A stretch of 64,000 nt of DNA, taken from NCBI GenBank assembly GCA_012184525.1, contig WOFQ01000090.1, positions 1 through 64,000 of the forward strand, read 5' to 3'. Source of the DNA: Xenoacremonium recifei (Eukaryota > Ascomycota > Sordariomycetes > Hypocreales > Nectriaceae). Positions within the stretch are counted from its first letter, which is position 1; each line of letters begins with the position of its first letter. A program made the translations under genes and the position numbers. The notes below the pieces were generated by a model. The model was not told the DNA's origin and searched no databases. It saw only the letters and a list, made by a program, of their open reading frames with translations. This document shows, one piece after another, positions 1 through 11,636 of this stretch.

Positions 1-26
1 AGATTGTGTATGCGTAGTGGTTAAAA

Positions 27-60
27 GTGCGCGACTCGCTTGTGTGCGCGACTCGCTTGT
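27..60. repeat. 17-bp tandem direct duplication
   Basis: Two identical 17-bp copies, gtgcgcgactcgcttgt, lie head to tail at 27-43 and 44-60. No gene overlaps them. A related GC-rich stretch (gcgcgcgactggcctgt) appears near 61.9 kb, which is only a loose resemblance. Confidence 0.8.
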
Positions 61-186
61 GGAGTACGTTAAATATATTTCTTTTATATATTATATTTCA
101 AATTATATAAAATTTATAATTTCTCTTATTATATTTATTTTATAAAAATTATTTTTAATTATAATATTTATTTTAAAATTATTTAA
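61..186. other. AT-rich gene-free DNA
   Basis: Almost pure A/T with TATA and TTTATA runs and no open frame. The composition is typical of RIP-mutated fungal repeat DNA. It forms the left flank of the solo LTR. Confidence 0.7.
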
Positions 187-387
187 TGTAACGGTCCAAC
201 TGAGTATATTGACAACTAGCTGGATGACTAGAACGAGTATCCTAAAGCTAAGGAGGAAAGAAAGGAGAAAAGGAATAGGAGCACAGCTTGGGAGCTCTAG
301 AGCTCTCGAGCTGTGGGTCTAAAAGCGTAAGCGATATTGCCAACGAGAGTGTAAGCCGAGGTTCCTCCACGGGCCCAGCCCGTTACA
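187..387. mobile_element. Solo LTR (201 bp) with 5-bp target-site duplication
   Basis: The element begins TGTAACGG and ends CCCGTTACA, so its ends form the short inverted repeat (TG...CA) of an LTR retrotransposon. It is flanked on both sides by the same 5 bp, TTTAA (182-186 and 388-392), as expected of an integrase-made target-site duplication. Inside lies a 14-bp perfect palindrome (gagctctagagctc, about 291-304) within a longer imperfect inverted repeat, plus a purine-rich stretch. No gag or pol coding follows, so this is a solo LTR left by LTR-LTR recombination. It is much less AT-rich than its flanks, suggesting it inserted after they were mutated. The family (Gypsy or Copia) cannot be told from this alone. 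Confidence 0.75.
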
Positions 388-1765
388 TTTAATTTAATTT
401 TTTTTTTATAAATTTAATTTAATTATCTGAAAAATCTAATTTAATTTTTTTTTAAAGAAATTTAGCTCTTTATTTCTTAAATATATAAGCTATATTATAA
501 AGAATTATAGTCTAATTCTTTATATAATACTTAATAGGGTTTTATATTAGGTTATAATATTATATACTTTATCTATATAGTTCTATAGGGTAGGGTAATA
601 TACTATTTCTTATTCTTATATATATATATATATATTCTAGAAAATCAAGCCTCTTTTAAGTTACTTTTAGATGCTTATTTTAATGAATAACGCACTGCAT
701 AAGGAGTAGTATATTATGTATGACAGCTATTATTATCCTCCGCCAGCGCCTTGAGTGATTGTAGCCAGTCTTCGTGTATAGTGAGCAGTTGAGTACGCAC
801 GCGCGACCTAACCAAGCGAAGTAGCATACCCCTCTGGACCTCTTCAGTGATTACTTTGCACCCTGTAGTTGTCCGCTGAATACGCCAGGCGTGCGCGCCA
901 CTGGTGCCGGCTGGTCCTGTAGCCGACCAGACAAGCATCTCAAGGGGCTTGAGGGTCACTACAACAGGCTCAAAGTACCTCCCCAGGGTCTTCATGCAGA
1001 ACTGAGAATGAGCTTGAAGCTGGGGGCCACCTTGCAAGATAGAAACGTCCGAACAATGTCTATACCACTGCGGCCATCGTGTGCATTCTACTAGTAAGGA
1101 CCAGACCTTATCCGGAGACGCTCTTATCTCGATATTATTATGAGCGAATACGACCGCCGACGCGGGATCAAGCCCGGCGGGCCATATAATTTTTGGATCA
1201 CGGATTTGGGAATCATGCCCGATATATCCCTCTGCTAGTAGGAAAAGTCTGGCAATAATACCGTTATCGTGAATGCCGTCAAGGCTGCTGGTGGGACCGG
1301 GATTGCCAGAGATAATGACGGGAAGGTCATCCTTCGAGCAATCTGTGGCGGGTGTCTTTTTGGTATTACCTGGATCCCCGACGCCGACGCTGTAGGTGGA
1401 ACTCTGCTAATAGTAAGCTTAGTCATATTTGAGAGAGTATTGGGTGGGTTATACCATATTGCAGAAGTGGTTATTTGGGTTTGAAGTGTTGAAATATATA
1501 AAGTGATAGTTATTAGTGATACTGGTAGAGTGAAGCGACCTGGCTTTATAAAAGATAGCCCCGGCTTTAAGCTGTCATATTGTAATAATATGTCGAGCGG
1601 TTCGCCACAAACACTGAAGCCGCGGACACCGAAGCTACCAATTAAAGAAGGTTAATATATTAGTAAGTATATCGTGACCCACTAGATTACGACCCTGTAT
1701 CTGACATGCAGGCATACGTCATGCCTGCCAACCTCTTTCGAGCCATTTTGCCCTGAAAGAGTGCG
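388..1765. other. Gene-free stretch: AT-rich DNA then unassigned sequence
   Basis: 388-700 is AT-rich, with a TA run near 620-640. From about 700 to 1765 the composition becomes normal. Short open frames exist on both strands (for example 714-1037 minus and 1269-1484 plus), but none shows a recognisable motif or a convincing start. This part could hold the lost N-terminal end of the TcA remnant that follows, but I see no alignable motif there. Confidence 0.5.
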
Positions 1766-4700
1766 ATGACCGACAAGGAATATCAGGATATGATCGGTTA
1801 CGACGGATGTGCAGCGTATTGGGACTATGAAGACGCCAATGACATGCTCAATATGTCAGAAGGTGGCCTTTCCCTAGTTAAGGATGAGCTTTTAAAACGC
1901 TGTGGTCTAAAGTACGACGAGCTAGTTGAGGTTCTCCAGACTAGCTTCATGCAAGCTCGCGCCATCATCACATCGCACGATGGCTGCTCCTCGATTACCC
2001 AAGACCTTAAGACGCTGCGGTTACGAGCTTCAGTCACAGTGAACCCAGATGGCGCTATCAATGAGTCTATCTGCAGTGATCTACAGAGCTTTATCCGCCC
2101 ACGACACCGGCTTGGCTGGGAGACTCGCACGTTGGATGCAGCACTTTATGCTCTCAGCCAGTCCAAGCCAGGCAGATTTACTGGTATCGATTCTGAGATG
2201 GTCCACGGGTTAGCAACCCCAAGCACCTGAGTGACCTCAGCAACATTGCACTTGCCGAGATATGTCCGCTATTTGGTAATATGGACCGCAACGGATCGCA
2301 ATCATTGTGTAGTCGTCTGTGCCGGCGCAGTCGGGTAAGGCCAGTGGATGACGCATTCAAGCTGAAGGAAGCGGACGCTATATCGACCAAACTCTCTGCT
2401 CTAGCCGCATCTCTGAGGACATCTGCTTCAAACCTGCAATTTGTATTAGGTTATGCGGGCTGGCTGCATCGTCACCACTCACACTGGAGAGCTTTTCGGC
2501 TGTTTACCGCACACAGAAGCTCGCGGTCATGTGTGGAATAGACATGAAGCAGCTTAGTACTCTGTCATCTTTGTAAGATTTCGACACTAGCACTGCCATC
2601 TGAAGTCCGACATATCTACTAGCTAGCTTGAAACCGTGGAGACTGCTCTAGGAAGACGGCTTCGACTTGGAGCTGCTCTGTAAGTTCCTGGGCTGTGACC
2701 AGGCTGAACCTCCGAGCGAGCCAGAGAAAATATCCCAAACACTTTTCGCTTGGCTACAGAGCATCCTCTCACAATGGCCTGAGGTGAAAGCTGGAAACAC
2801 CTATACGGAAGACGAACTGGCTGCGGCTGCGGTAGCTATTGATAAGGAGCGGTCTACTGAAATCATCGAGTACATTGAACGTCTGTCGAAAGAAATAATT
2901 AAAAGCTATCAGCGACTGACCATTGAATCAGGCAAGCGAGTTGTCAGTAGTACAGTTGAAACCTCAACGACAACCGTGCGGCGAGTTCCTGACACGCTGC
3001 TAGAGTTCTTCTCCATCGTTCGGGACGCAAAGCAGACTAAAGACTCTCTACAAGGGTTGCCGGACGAAGATGTTGCGTCGTCAATGGTAGACTCGGAAAC
3101 AGCCAAAGGCCAAGAAGAACCCTTGGAGCTTCTGATCGCCAACTTGATCAAAGAGGCGCAGGAGACGAGCTCTAGCATCGGCGCTCTTGTGAACGATATC
3201 ACGATAACTGAGGAACTGAAATTTCCCATTAACCACAACAGGCGGATCGCGCTTCTACGAGCTGCCCGGATCAAGATCCGAAAGCAGCAACTTGAAGCCC
3301 TAGGTGTCAACACGGTGCAACAAGCAGTTCCTAGCCTGAATACAACCACGGTCAAGTCACTCCTATCATTAGGATCCAGCAATGCTCTAGACTAAACTGT
3401 CACTAGTTTGGTAGATCTTTTGAGCGGAAGTTCTCTGGATGTACCCATTAACGGCGCCCCCCAGGCTAATATGGCTGCACTCACTCGCAATGTCCGGCGC
3501 ATAGAAGGCATCCTCACTCAGTTTGGCATGACACTCAAAGAGCTGCGAGTCCTTCTGTCAGATGCCAGACTGGAGAATGCATTTAACCTGAACTCTTTGG
3601 TGATACTGGTCCACTATAAGAAGCTACGGACGTCATTCCCGCCAGCTCAAGCATCTGCTTTTGTCAGCCTTGTTTAGTCTGATTCGGACGCTCAGTCGGA
3701 TGCCACCAGCGCAGTCGAAAGGATCACGACTGCCACTGTATGGTCTGCCGTTACTCCAGGCAACATATTCAATGCCAAGTATCCCAAATTTGCGGATATC
3801 GAGGCTGGAGCCACAGCCCGTAGCCCCGGCAAGCTATTCCAGGTACAGCGCGTCCTCTCCGCATGCACCAAACTCGATATTATGGATGCGCAGATGGACG
3901 ATGTCTTTGGCTGGGTCAATGACATAGGGACAGCAGACAACGCCTTCTCGTTCGCAGCAGCCCTGCGCCAGACACTCGAGGGCCGTAGCTCCAGAGGAAC
4001 AGCCAACTCTTTAGGAGGCACTCAGACTGGCGTGAATAAACTCAAACAGCGACGTCGCGCTGCTTTAATTGACTTTATTCTCAAGGATGATGAATTGCAG
4101 CTCCTTCAGCTTCGTTCAGCCGAGGATCTCTATGACTACTTCCTCATTGATGTCAAGATGGGTGCCGATATGCAAACGTCACGAATCCGTCAGGCCATCT
4201 CGATAATCCAGCTCTTTGTACAGAGATGCTTTCTAGGAATTGAACACAGATATGGCGTGCCTGCGGTCTCGGTCGAAGGCCTGAAGAATCGCTGGGACAC
4301 CATCGGACGCTTCACTCTCTGGGAGGCTCGCCGGCGCGTGTTCCTCTTCCCCAAGAACTGGATTGACCCGACTCTGCGTGACACCAAGACAGAGCCTTTC
4401 AAGGCTCTCGAAGCCGCTATCCTTCAAGGAGATCTAACTGAAGAGTTTATCCCGAACGCGACCAAGTCGTACGTCTATGCCGTGCAGCCTATCGCCCACC
4501 TGGACGTCCAGGCATACGTCTGGGACAAAGGGGAGAATAACCGCACTGGTTTTCACTTCTTTGCCCGTACACGAACAGAGCCGTACCAGTACTTCTACCG
4601 ACGTCTTGAACTTGAGCCATTTGGTAAAATTGAACTGCTACCCTACTGGTATCTCTGGACGAGCCTCGACATTGGCACGCCACCGCAAGCTGTTGACAGC

Positions 4701-7700
4701 ACCGGTGAAGCGCAGTCGAAGCCCGGTGCCCACATGATCCCTACTCTGGTCTGAGGCCGACTCATGCTGTTTGTTCCAGAGATCTCGCTCAAAACGAAGC
4801 CATCTGAAACGTTCGCCAAAGACAATACTATTACAAGCATGGCCACCATGAATCTCAAACAGGCGCAGCCGACCACAAAATACCGGGAGATCAAGATAGC
4901 CTGGACTGAGCTGAGGGAGTTTCAATGGTCTCCTCGCGTCGTTTCGGCCGACCCCCTTGTGGTGGAGGAGACGAAGGACGAACCCCTCCCAGCCATTTCG
5001 GCTTTCCGCTTCCGCCTTAGAGCTCGTTCGGCGACGGACACAAAGAAGGACGAGACTGCGAATTTCACTACTGGTATAGACGGCGTTCTCGTAATAGACG
5101 TTGAGAGCCGGGGTGAAGTGGACAAAGCCAATGTTCCTCGTCATCTAGGCCAACTCGAGATGCTCGGGACCGAGCTGTACCGGACCCAGAACCTCAAGCC
5201 TGTATTCAACAAGGAATTATTACCTACGACGTTGCCTACCAGATTCTCCAAGTTGGACTGGACAATTGAGGAGCAAAAAGCTCGTCAAGCTCCTGATTAA
5301 AATTTCCGTCTTACGCTCTCCAGTATAGAAAGCCAGAGTCGGGTTCCGATAAGGCGAAAGCATCAATAGAACAGCCTCTTCTTGTTGAAATCGGACAAGA
5401 CGCCAACGATCCTCGGGAATTAAGCTGGACGCTCACATTTGACGACACACAACTGTCACAGCCGGTGGGACTTTTGGTGGATGTTAAGAAGGCATCTCCT
5501 GGCGCTCAAACATTCTTCGCCCGGCCACGTACCAACCAGCTCGAGAAAGGAGGTACCGAGATCAGAGCAGCAGTCGGCGTCTTTCACTTCCACCATACTT
5601 TCTCAAACTCTCTCCCCGAGGCGGCCGTAGCAAAGTCTTTAGTGGCAGGCATTTATAAGGCCGTTAGCTCTCAAGAAGGCGACTCGAACGCCTTCGGGCT
5701 CTACGCAGACAAGGTCTACCATGAGCTATTTGACGCTCATTCGGTGTACAACTGGGAATTAAGCGTGCATGCTGTTTCATTGCTTATGGAACGTTTGCTG
5801 GCCGGACAGCAGTTTGATCTTGCACTCCGGGTAGCTCACTTCTTATTTGATCCTACAAAGAGTCTGAACAAGCCCAGCAATTGTTGGTCATTCCCACCCC
5901 TCAGAGACGTCAAGGCAAGAAAGGGTCAATCGATCCGCTCACTGCTGACGGCACTCGCTCGGAAGGGCTCCAAGCTCTCATACATTGACGTTGCTATTGC
6001 CAAGTGAGAGAGACCCTTTCAACGCCCACGGCATACATGCGACCAATAGCTCAGAAATATGTCGAGATCCTGATTGCAGCTGGAGACGCCTACTTCCGAC
6101 AAGCCTCCATAGAGAGCATCCCCATGGCTATTTAACGCCATATCGAGGCGGCACATGTTCATGGTCTATGTCGGTCTAAAGTCAAGAGCATTGGCAAACG
6201 TAAGCCACGAACATTCAACAGGCTTATTGCAGATGGGAAAAAACTCGACACTTTCTCCAATGTAGCCGTCGACATGGAACTTGAGTTTCCTTACTCGTGT
6301 CTGCAGCATGACAAGGCGAGAAATGAGGCGCCACCAGACGCTTCGAAGACAAAGAGGGTCTCCTGGGATTCCTCGCGACACCATACTTCTGCATTCCGAC
6401 TAACCCACATCTTAAAGCGCTCTGGGATCTCGTTGATGACCGCGAGGTGGAGGGAAGCCGTGCTTCGCGGCGGGGAGGTCTTATCAAGCAGTTGCAAGAA
6501 AGACGCGCCCAGGCGAGTATGGCAGGACGTGAGATCAAACAGGTCGATAAACAGATCGAGACAGCTCTGGTGCGAGTTCGTATATCTGATGCTAATATCA
6601 AAACGCAACAGGAGCGCATCCAGCAGGCAGCGGCCACAGAGGCGTGGTACAAGTCCAAGTACACCAATGATGCTCTCTACGCATGGATGGAGAATACAAC
6701 TCGGGTGCTGTGCTTTGATGCCTACGGTCTCACAATGGACCTGGCCCGTAAAGCAAAGAAAGCATTCCGATTTGAGAGGGCCCCGCACAAAGCTTCCATG
6801 TCTGAGTTCATCAGCAACAAGGGATATTGGAACAATGGTCATTACGCTCTCCTGGGAGCACAGAGTCTTCTTCTAGACTTGCGCCGAATGGAAGGCGCGT
6901 ACATGGAGTGCTCACCCTTCGACTTTCAGATCCAGAAGAATGTTCCCCTGCGTCAAGTCAGTCCCCTCACACTTATGAATCTCCGAATGACTGGAGTGGC
7001 CGGTTTTTTCCATACCAGAGTCTGTGTTCGATGTCGACTTTCCGGAACGCTACTTCCGACGCCTCAAATCCGTCTCCATAAGCATACCTTGCGTCACGGG
7101 TCCGTACACCAGCCTCAACTGCACACTAAGTCTTCTCGAACACAGCTATCGCGTGAGTCCACTTTCTGCCAAGGGTGACTACGTACGCAAATAAAATGAC
7201 GATCGTTTCTGTACGGATCGCATACTCGTCAGCTCAATCGCTCTTAGTCAACGCAGTGCTGATAGTGGAGTTTTTGAGCTCAACTTCAACAGCGAGCGAT
7301 ACCTACCGTTTGAAAATGCGGGTGCTATCAGCACATGGAAGTTAGAGCTGCCACAACATGTGGGAAAATTCTCCCCCATAAGTTGATCAGCGATGTAGTT
7401 CTGCATCTCAAGTAAACATCACGTCAGAGAGGAGCCCAGCTGCGCGTCTCAGCTGTTGACGCTGTCACGAGCCTCATGGCTGCTGCAGATGGCGTCAGTG
7501 AAGGAGAAGGTTTGTTTGCTCTTGTCGATCTAGCCAGTGATTTCTCAAATGACTAGACCCTAATTCAATCTCGGGCTCGGGCTGGGCAAGTTGGAGATCT
7601 TACGGTGCATATAGGTGACATGGGCGTGGTGCTCCTCTACTGGTGCGTCAGCTACGCCGTCAAAGTCCACTCCATTATGCTTGTGTCATGCTGCGGCCCA

Positions 7701-7931
7701 GAGGTTAGGTCCAAATTCTCCGTCGATTTGCTCTATGGAAAGGACGGTGAAGAAAGCTTTGGAGACAATACCAGCAGTGATAAAAAGTGGGATATGCGCG
7801 AAATAATGGATCTTGACGCTGAGATTTCCAATTGGCGGCTTCGAATAAAGCGCAAAATTCAAGGTGATGATCTCAAGCTTGTATCAGTTAAGACCATGTA
7901 CTTGATTATTCGTTACACTGCAAAAAGTTAG
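1766..7931 (+). pseudogene. Broken Tc (insecticidal toxin complex) subunit A gene
   Basis: TcA proteins of Photorhabdus/Xenorhabdus and related bacteria form the large pentameric injection channel of Tc toxins; relatives occur in some fungi. Frame pieces in the right order resemble TcA. They comprise an N-terminal helical region (1766-3395), a segment with RRRAALIDFIL, YDYFLIDVKM and TSRIRQAIS (3882-4400), the neuraminidase-like region (about 4400-5300), a stretch near 6390-6450 with a YFCIPTNPHLKALWDL motif, and the TcB-binding C-terminal domain with a long heptad-like helix (IKQVDKQIE, 6447-7178). Beta-rich C-terminal pieces lie at about 7020-7380 and 7605-7931. The gene is dead. In-frame stops lie at 3393-3395 and 4752-4754, further stops and frame changes fall between 2230 and 2667, about 5300 and 5465, 6007 and 6270, and after 7000. 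The surviving span (about 2,050 codons) is shorter than a typical TcA of about 2,400. The true start is unknown. No TcB or TcC gene is present. Confidence 0.85.
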
Positions 7932-8286
7932 AGTTTTCTTTCCTTTATATAGAACATTGCGAAGAGGAATACTACTTATTTACCTCTTGTTTACTGCTTA
8001 TTTACTGATCGACTATACTCCGTATGCTGTCAGAGGATATATAAACCCTGCCAAGGTCACTGAAACTACAGTAGGTTCGAGGCCTGTTACCAAATCGTAG
8101 CCTCTCACGTGGGACGGATGACGAGTCAAGCATCCTTGATAACTTCAGACTACATAAGAATGCCTTACCCCAGGTCCACTGAGGAAACCTTTATTGTAAT
8201 ACCTTACCATCTATCTGGGCACTGAATTGTATCAACCGAGTGCTTTAGTTTTTTTTTTTTAACTTCTTTCTTTTGAAGTAGACACA
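7932..8286. promoter_or_regulatory. Upstream region of the permease gene
   Basis: A 355-bp gap lies between the TcA remnant and the permease ATG. A TATA-like element (gatatataaaccc) lies near 8036-8047 and a T-rich tract at about 8249-8260. I see no other motif I can support. Confidence 0.35.
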
Positions 8287-10290
8287 ATGTCAGCCACAAG
8301 TGTGAATGAGAAGAAAGTCACTACCTCCCTAAATGTCTGCGAGGATAGCAGCAGCTGTGCCGAGGGACAAACGGTTAATGATCCCGAAGGCGGCCAAAAC
8401 GTCCGAGAGCTCCATCGGAGATTCAGTTCTCGCCACATTCAGATGATCTGTCTCGGTATGACCGGCATGAACTTTCTCGTAGATTGGGCATTAACACGAG
8501 ATTAGGGGGGTGTCTCGGTAGCGGGATCTTCATCTGTACCGGCAAGGTGAGTACATTTGGCATCTACCGAATTGTCACAAGATTGAGACTAACAGTCTAG
8601 GCGTATATAATACAGCAGCTTTTCCCTAATATCCATTGCCAATCCCTGCAGACTTCATGATGACGGTAGTCCAGCCATGATCATCGGCTACACTATACTC
8701 TGCTCATTGGTCAGTTAATGGAAACATCGGGATGAGTCCAATATACTCACATATATTTTAGGCTCTCGCCGTCATGAACGTCTTGACGGAGACTACCTGT
8801 ATCTTCCCAACCAATGGAAATTTCATTGACCATGCGTCTCGGTTCGTTGACCCTGCATTGGGGTTTGCCATTGGTATGAGAGAGGTTGGAGAGTGAATAG
8901 ATCTACTCCTCTGACATTATTCTAGGATCTTGCGAGTGGGCAGCGTGGATGATAATCATAGCAGCTGAGGGGGCCATTGTCCGTGTCATTCTTACGTATG
9001 AGCAACTCCAGTGTAAAAATACCAGCGTACGACTAACAACATTTAGATACTGGACTGAAGCCCTCCCGACCGTCGTCTATATGACCATCTATCTCGCCCT
9101 TGTTTTTGGCATTCACGTAATGCCAAATCTTTGGTTCACCGAATTCGAGTTCGTCACTACGGCCGCCAAGGTTATTGCTATGATTATAGTCATTTTCGCA
9201 TGTGTTGCCATGTTAGCAGGCGCTGGTCCGACCGACTCGACGTCTCACGCTGAGAATTACGCCGATCTTCCTGCCTTTCCGAATGGTTTCAAGGGTGTCT
9301 GCCAGACCCTCACCCTGGCTGCTTGGGCGATAGGTGGTCAGGATATCATGGGCATCTCCGTAGGTGAGGCACGGAGACCATGCTGGGACATGCCACGTGC
9401 ATGCAAAAACCTCTTCGTCCGCATCATCGTCTTCTATGAACTCTCCATCATATTCATTGGCCTACTTGTGAGATACGATGATCCGCGTCAACTAGCCACC
9501 GGTAACGTCGCAGCCTCTCCCTTCGTTATCGCGATGGCCGATTCTGGGATCAAGGGCTTGCCCGATTTGCTCAACGTCGTCATCATCATCGGCCTTGTGG
9601 CCATCGGCGCTGAGTCTATGTACATCTTATCACGATCCCTACAGTCCATGTCAAGAATGGGTTTGCTTCCTGGCGTTTTGAGTCGCGCAGACAAGAAGAG
9701 CCGACTATACTATGCCCTCCTGGTCACAGGTCTCTTTCCAACTGTCATGATTTACATAAATGTTTTTAATCCCGGCGCTGCCATCTTCACCTTTAAGTAC
9801 CTACCACCTAATTCCCTGTGGCGTGTTCTCATCAACCTCAATAGGGTTCAGCTCTATTGCATCCACCGTCTATTTCATAGCATGGATGACCATTGCTCTT
9901 ACCAACATGTAGATGCGTCATGCTATCAGTATGCAAAACGACCCAGCGTGAAAGCTTCCTCACGCCTTTAAGCTTCGCGCATATCACCTGACAGCCGTCT
10001 ACTTATTTGTTGTCTCCTTTCTTGCGCTTTTAGCGACAGGTTGCGTCTCTCTGTTCCCAATTGAAGCGAAGTCTTCTGCGGAAGCATTCTTCGAGACTTT
10101 CCTCAGCGTGCCAATCTTCATCGTTGCGTATCTCGGTTACGAGGTTGTCTTCCGCACTGAATTGGCAGATCCTAAGAATGCCGACTTGAAGACAAGCCGT
10201 AGGCCTCTTACAGATGAAGATGTCGCGTTCTTGGATGCCCATTACGCTCAACAAACGTACAAGCGAGCCTTATCATATTTGAGATTCTAG
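8287..10290 (+). pseudogene. Broken amino-acid permease (APC/YAT family)
   Basis: The encoded protein is a multi-pass plasma-membrane permease of the fungal amino-acid/choline type. After a hydrophilic N-terminus comes the family signature (MICLGG...GSGIFICTGK), then an SRFVDPALGFA block and about 12 hydrophobic helices, ending in a charged tail with a DVAFLDAHY motif. Fungal-type introns are visible at 8456-8505, about 8547-8652, about 8719-8761, about 8875-8925 and about 8997-9046. Three lesions break it. The donor of the intron at 9793-9844 reads TTAAGT instead of GTAAGT. In-frame stops TAG (9910-9912) and TGA (9949-9951) follow in the last exon. The frame across 8547-8652 also needs either a 2-nt exon (8601-8602) or an indel. 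The rest of the coding sequence is well preserved, suggesting recent loss. The substrate cannot be told. Confidence 0.8.
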
Positions 10291-10811
10291 ATTCTAGACA
10301 GGTCTCAAGAATGTACGTATCACGGAGAGTCGGGCAAGCTGGATGAATACCTGAGCCCAAGAGGCCCTGCGTGGCACTCGTCAGTAAAAGCCATTCTATT
10401 TAGTCTGCAGCAGGCTCTTCTATAGGTAGTCTACACTATATAGCTCTAGCTCCTTAATCAGAATAGATAGCCTATCAATATTGCTCGTTAATCGAAAATA
10501 ATAAACCTATTATACTGCTAAAAATAGCTATAAGTATTATAGATAAGACTCTTTTATTCCTATATTACTTACTATATTCTATCTTTATAGTATCATAGCC
10601 TATATTAGATATACAATTATAAATTATATAAATCCGAGGTGATTTAAAAGGGGTGTCTCCAGAGAGTGTGCTAAAACCTTGACGGTAGAGACCACTTTTG
10701 AAATCAACGTCGCAAATTTCCAGCTCCAACAATTCTCACGAAATGTCCGCTTTTGCGAATGGCATTACAGGAAAATTTTATCTCGACCCTATAGGTTGCG
10801 CGGACTATCTC
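10291..10811. other. Gene-free, partly AT-rich stretch
   Basis: About 10400-10640 is an isolated AT-rich island with the texture of the two window ends and may be a RIP-mutated repeat remnant. No coding sequence is recognised. This is the downstream side of both the permease and the minus-strand GPI-protein remnant. Confidence 0.5.
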
Positions 10812-11636
10812 TTAGAGCGGAAGGACGGCAGCGGCGAGCAGACCAACGACAGGGGCCATCTCAAGTCCAGCTGCATTTGTTACCTCGACACTTGATCCAT
10901 TAGTTGTCGATACTGCGCCGCTCACAGTATCGGAGGGAGTCGAAGAGGCAGAGTCAACGGTGGTTGCAGCCGTGGTAGTAGCGATAGTAATAGGGCCGTC
11001 GCAGTTCCACTATAAGCAAGTCAGTGAAATGAACAATCAAGATATGTCCGGGAGAAAGGTGTATATATGGTCGCCATGAGGCTCGCAGCCCACAGATTCG
11101 GTTGGAGAGGGGGCAAGAGAGGTAGTGCCGGCCTCGTCAGTGTGATCATGGTCGTCATCATCGTGAGCCTCAGTGGTAGCTACAGCCTCAGTGGCCAGAG
11201 TCGTGCGACGGCCTTCGCAGTGCCACTTTCTAGAACATCAGCCGAGACTTCGGAGAGGAAATAGATGCTAACCAACGTGCTCGCCATGCGGCTCACAGCC
11301 CACAGAACTAGTGGGTGATGGTGCTATAGAGGCAGTTACCCCCGTTTCATGATCGTGGTCATGGTCAGCGTCCTCAGCGGCGGCAGAAGTCTTGACAGAG
11401 GCAGCCGTAGTAGCAACCTCGGCCTCGGTCTTAGTTTGAGCACCCTCGTAATTCCACTATAAGCAAGAAGTCAGTCGGTGCTTGCGGATGCAGAATGAAA
11501 AGTGAAGGACGACGTGATCAACGATCGGAGAGCAACCGTAGCTCTCCATTGGGGACGAAGCAAGGGAAGCCGAGTCCTGAGCAAGGATATATGGGAGGAG
11601 TCCTAGAAGCGTAGTAGAAAGAGTGACAATCTTTAT
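10812..11636 (-). pseudogene. Broken GPI-type surface protein with repeated GCxPHGDH-W-C modules
   Basis: Four exons can be read: 11514-11636, 11277-11456, 11067-11225 and 10812-11009. The first encodes a signal peptide (IVTLSTTLLGLLPYILA, then QDS). The rest are Ser/Thr/Ala-rich linkers, each ending in a Cys/His motif of type GCEPHG(D/E)H and each starting with the motif's second half (WHCEG or WNCDG). The last exon ends in a hydrophobic GPI-anchor-like tail (MAPVVGLLAAAVLPL). His-Asp runs (DHDHDH, DDDDHDH) and the Cys/His motif suggest metal binding at the cell surface. Every intron falls at the same codon boundary (His|Trp, phase 0). Two lesions are seen: the expected start codon is ATA (11634-11636) and the exon-3 donor is AT rather than GT at 11066-11065. 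Both equal CpA to TpA changes on the plus strand. The donor of exon 1 (GTCGTC) is weak. The family resembles fungal proteins with CxPHGDHWHC motifs, known to me only as uncharacterised. Confidence 0.65.

Noticed and set aside
714..1484. Short open frames on both strands before the TcA remnant
   Set aside because: No motif, no splice-supported extension and no recognisable TcA N-terminal sequence.
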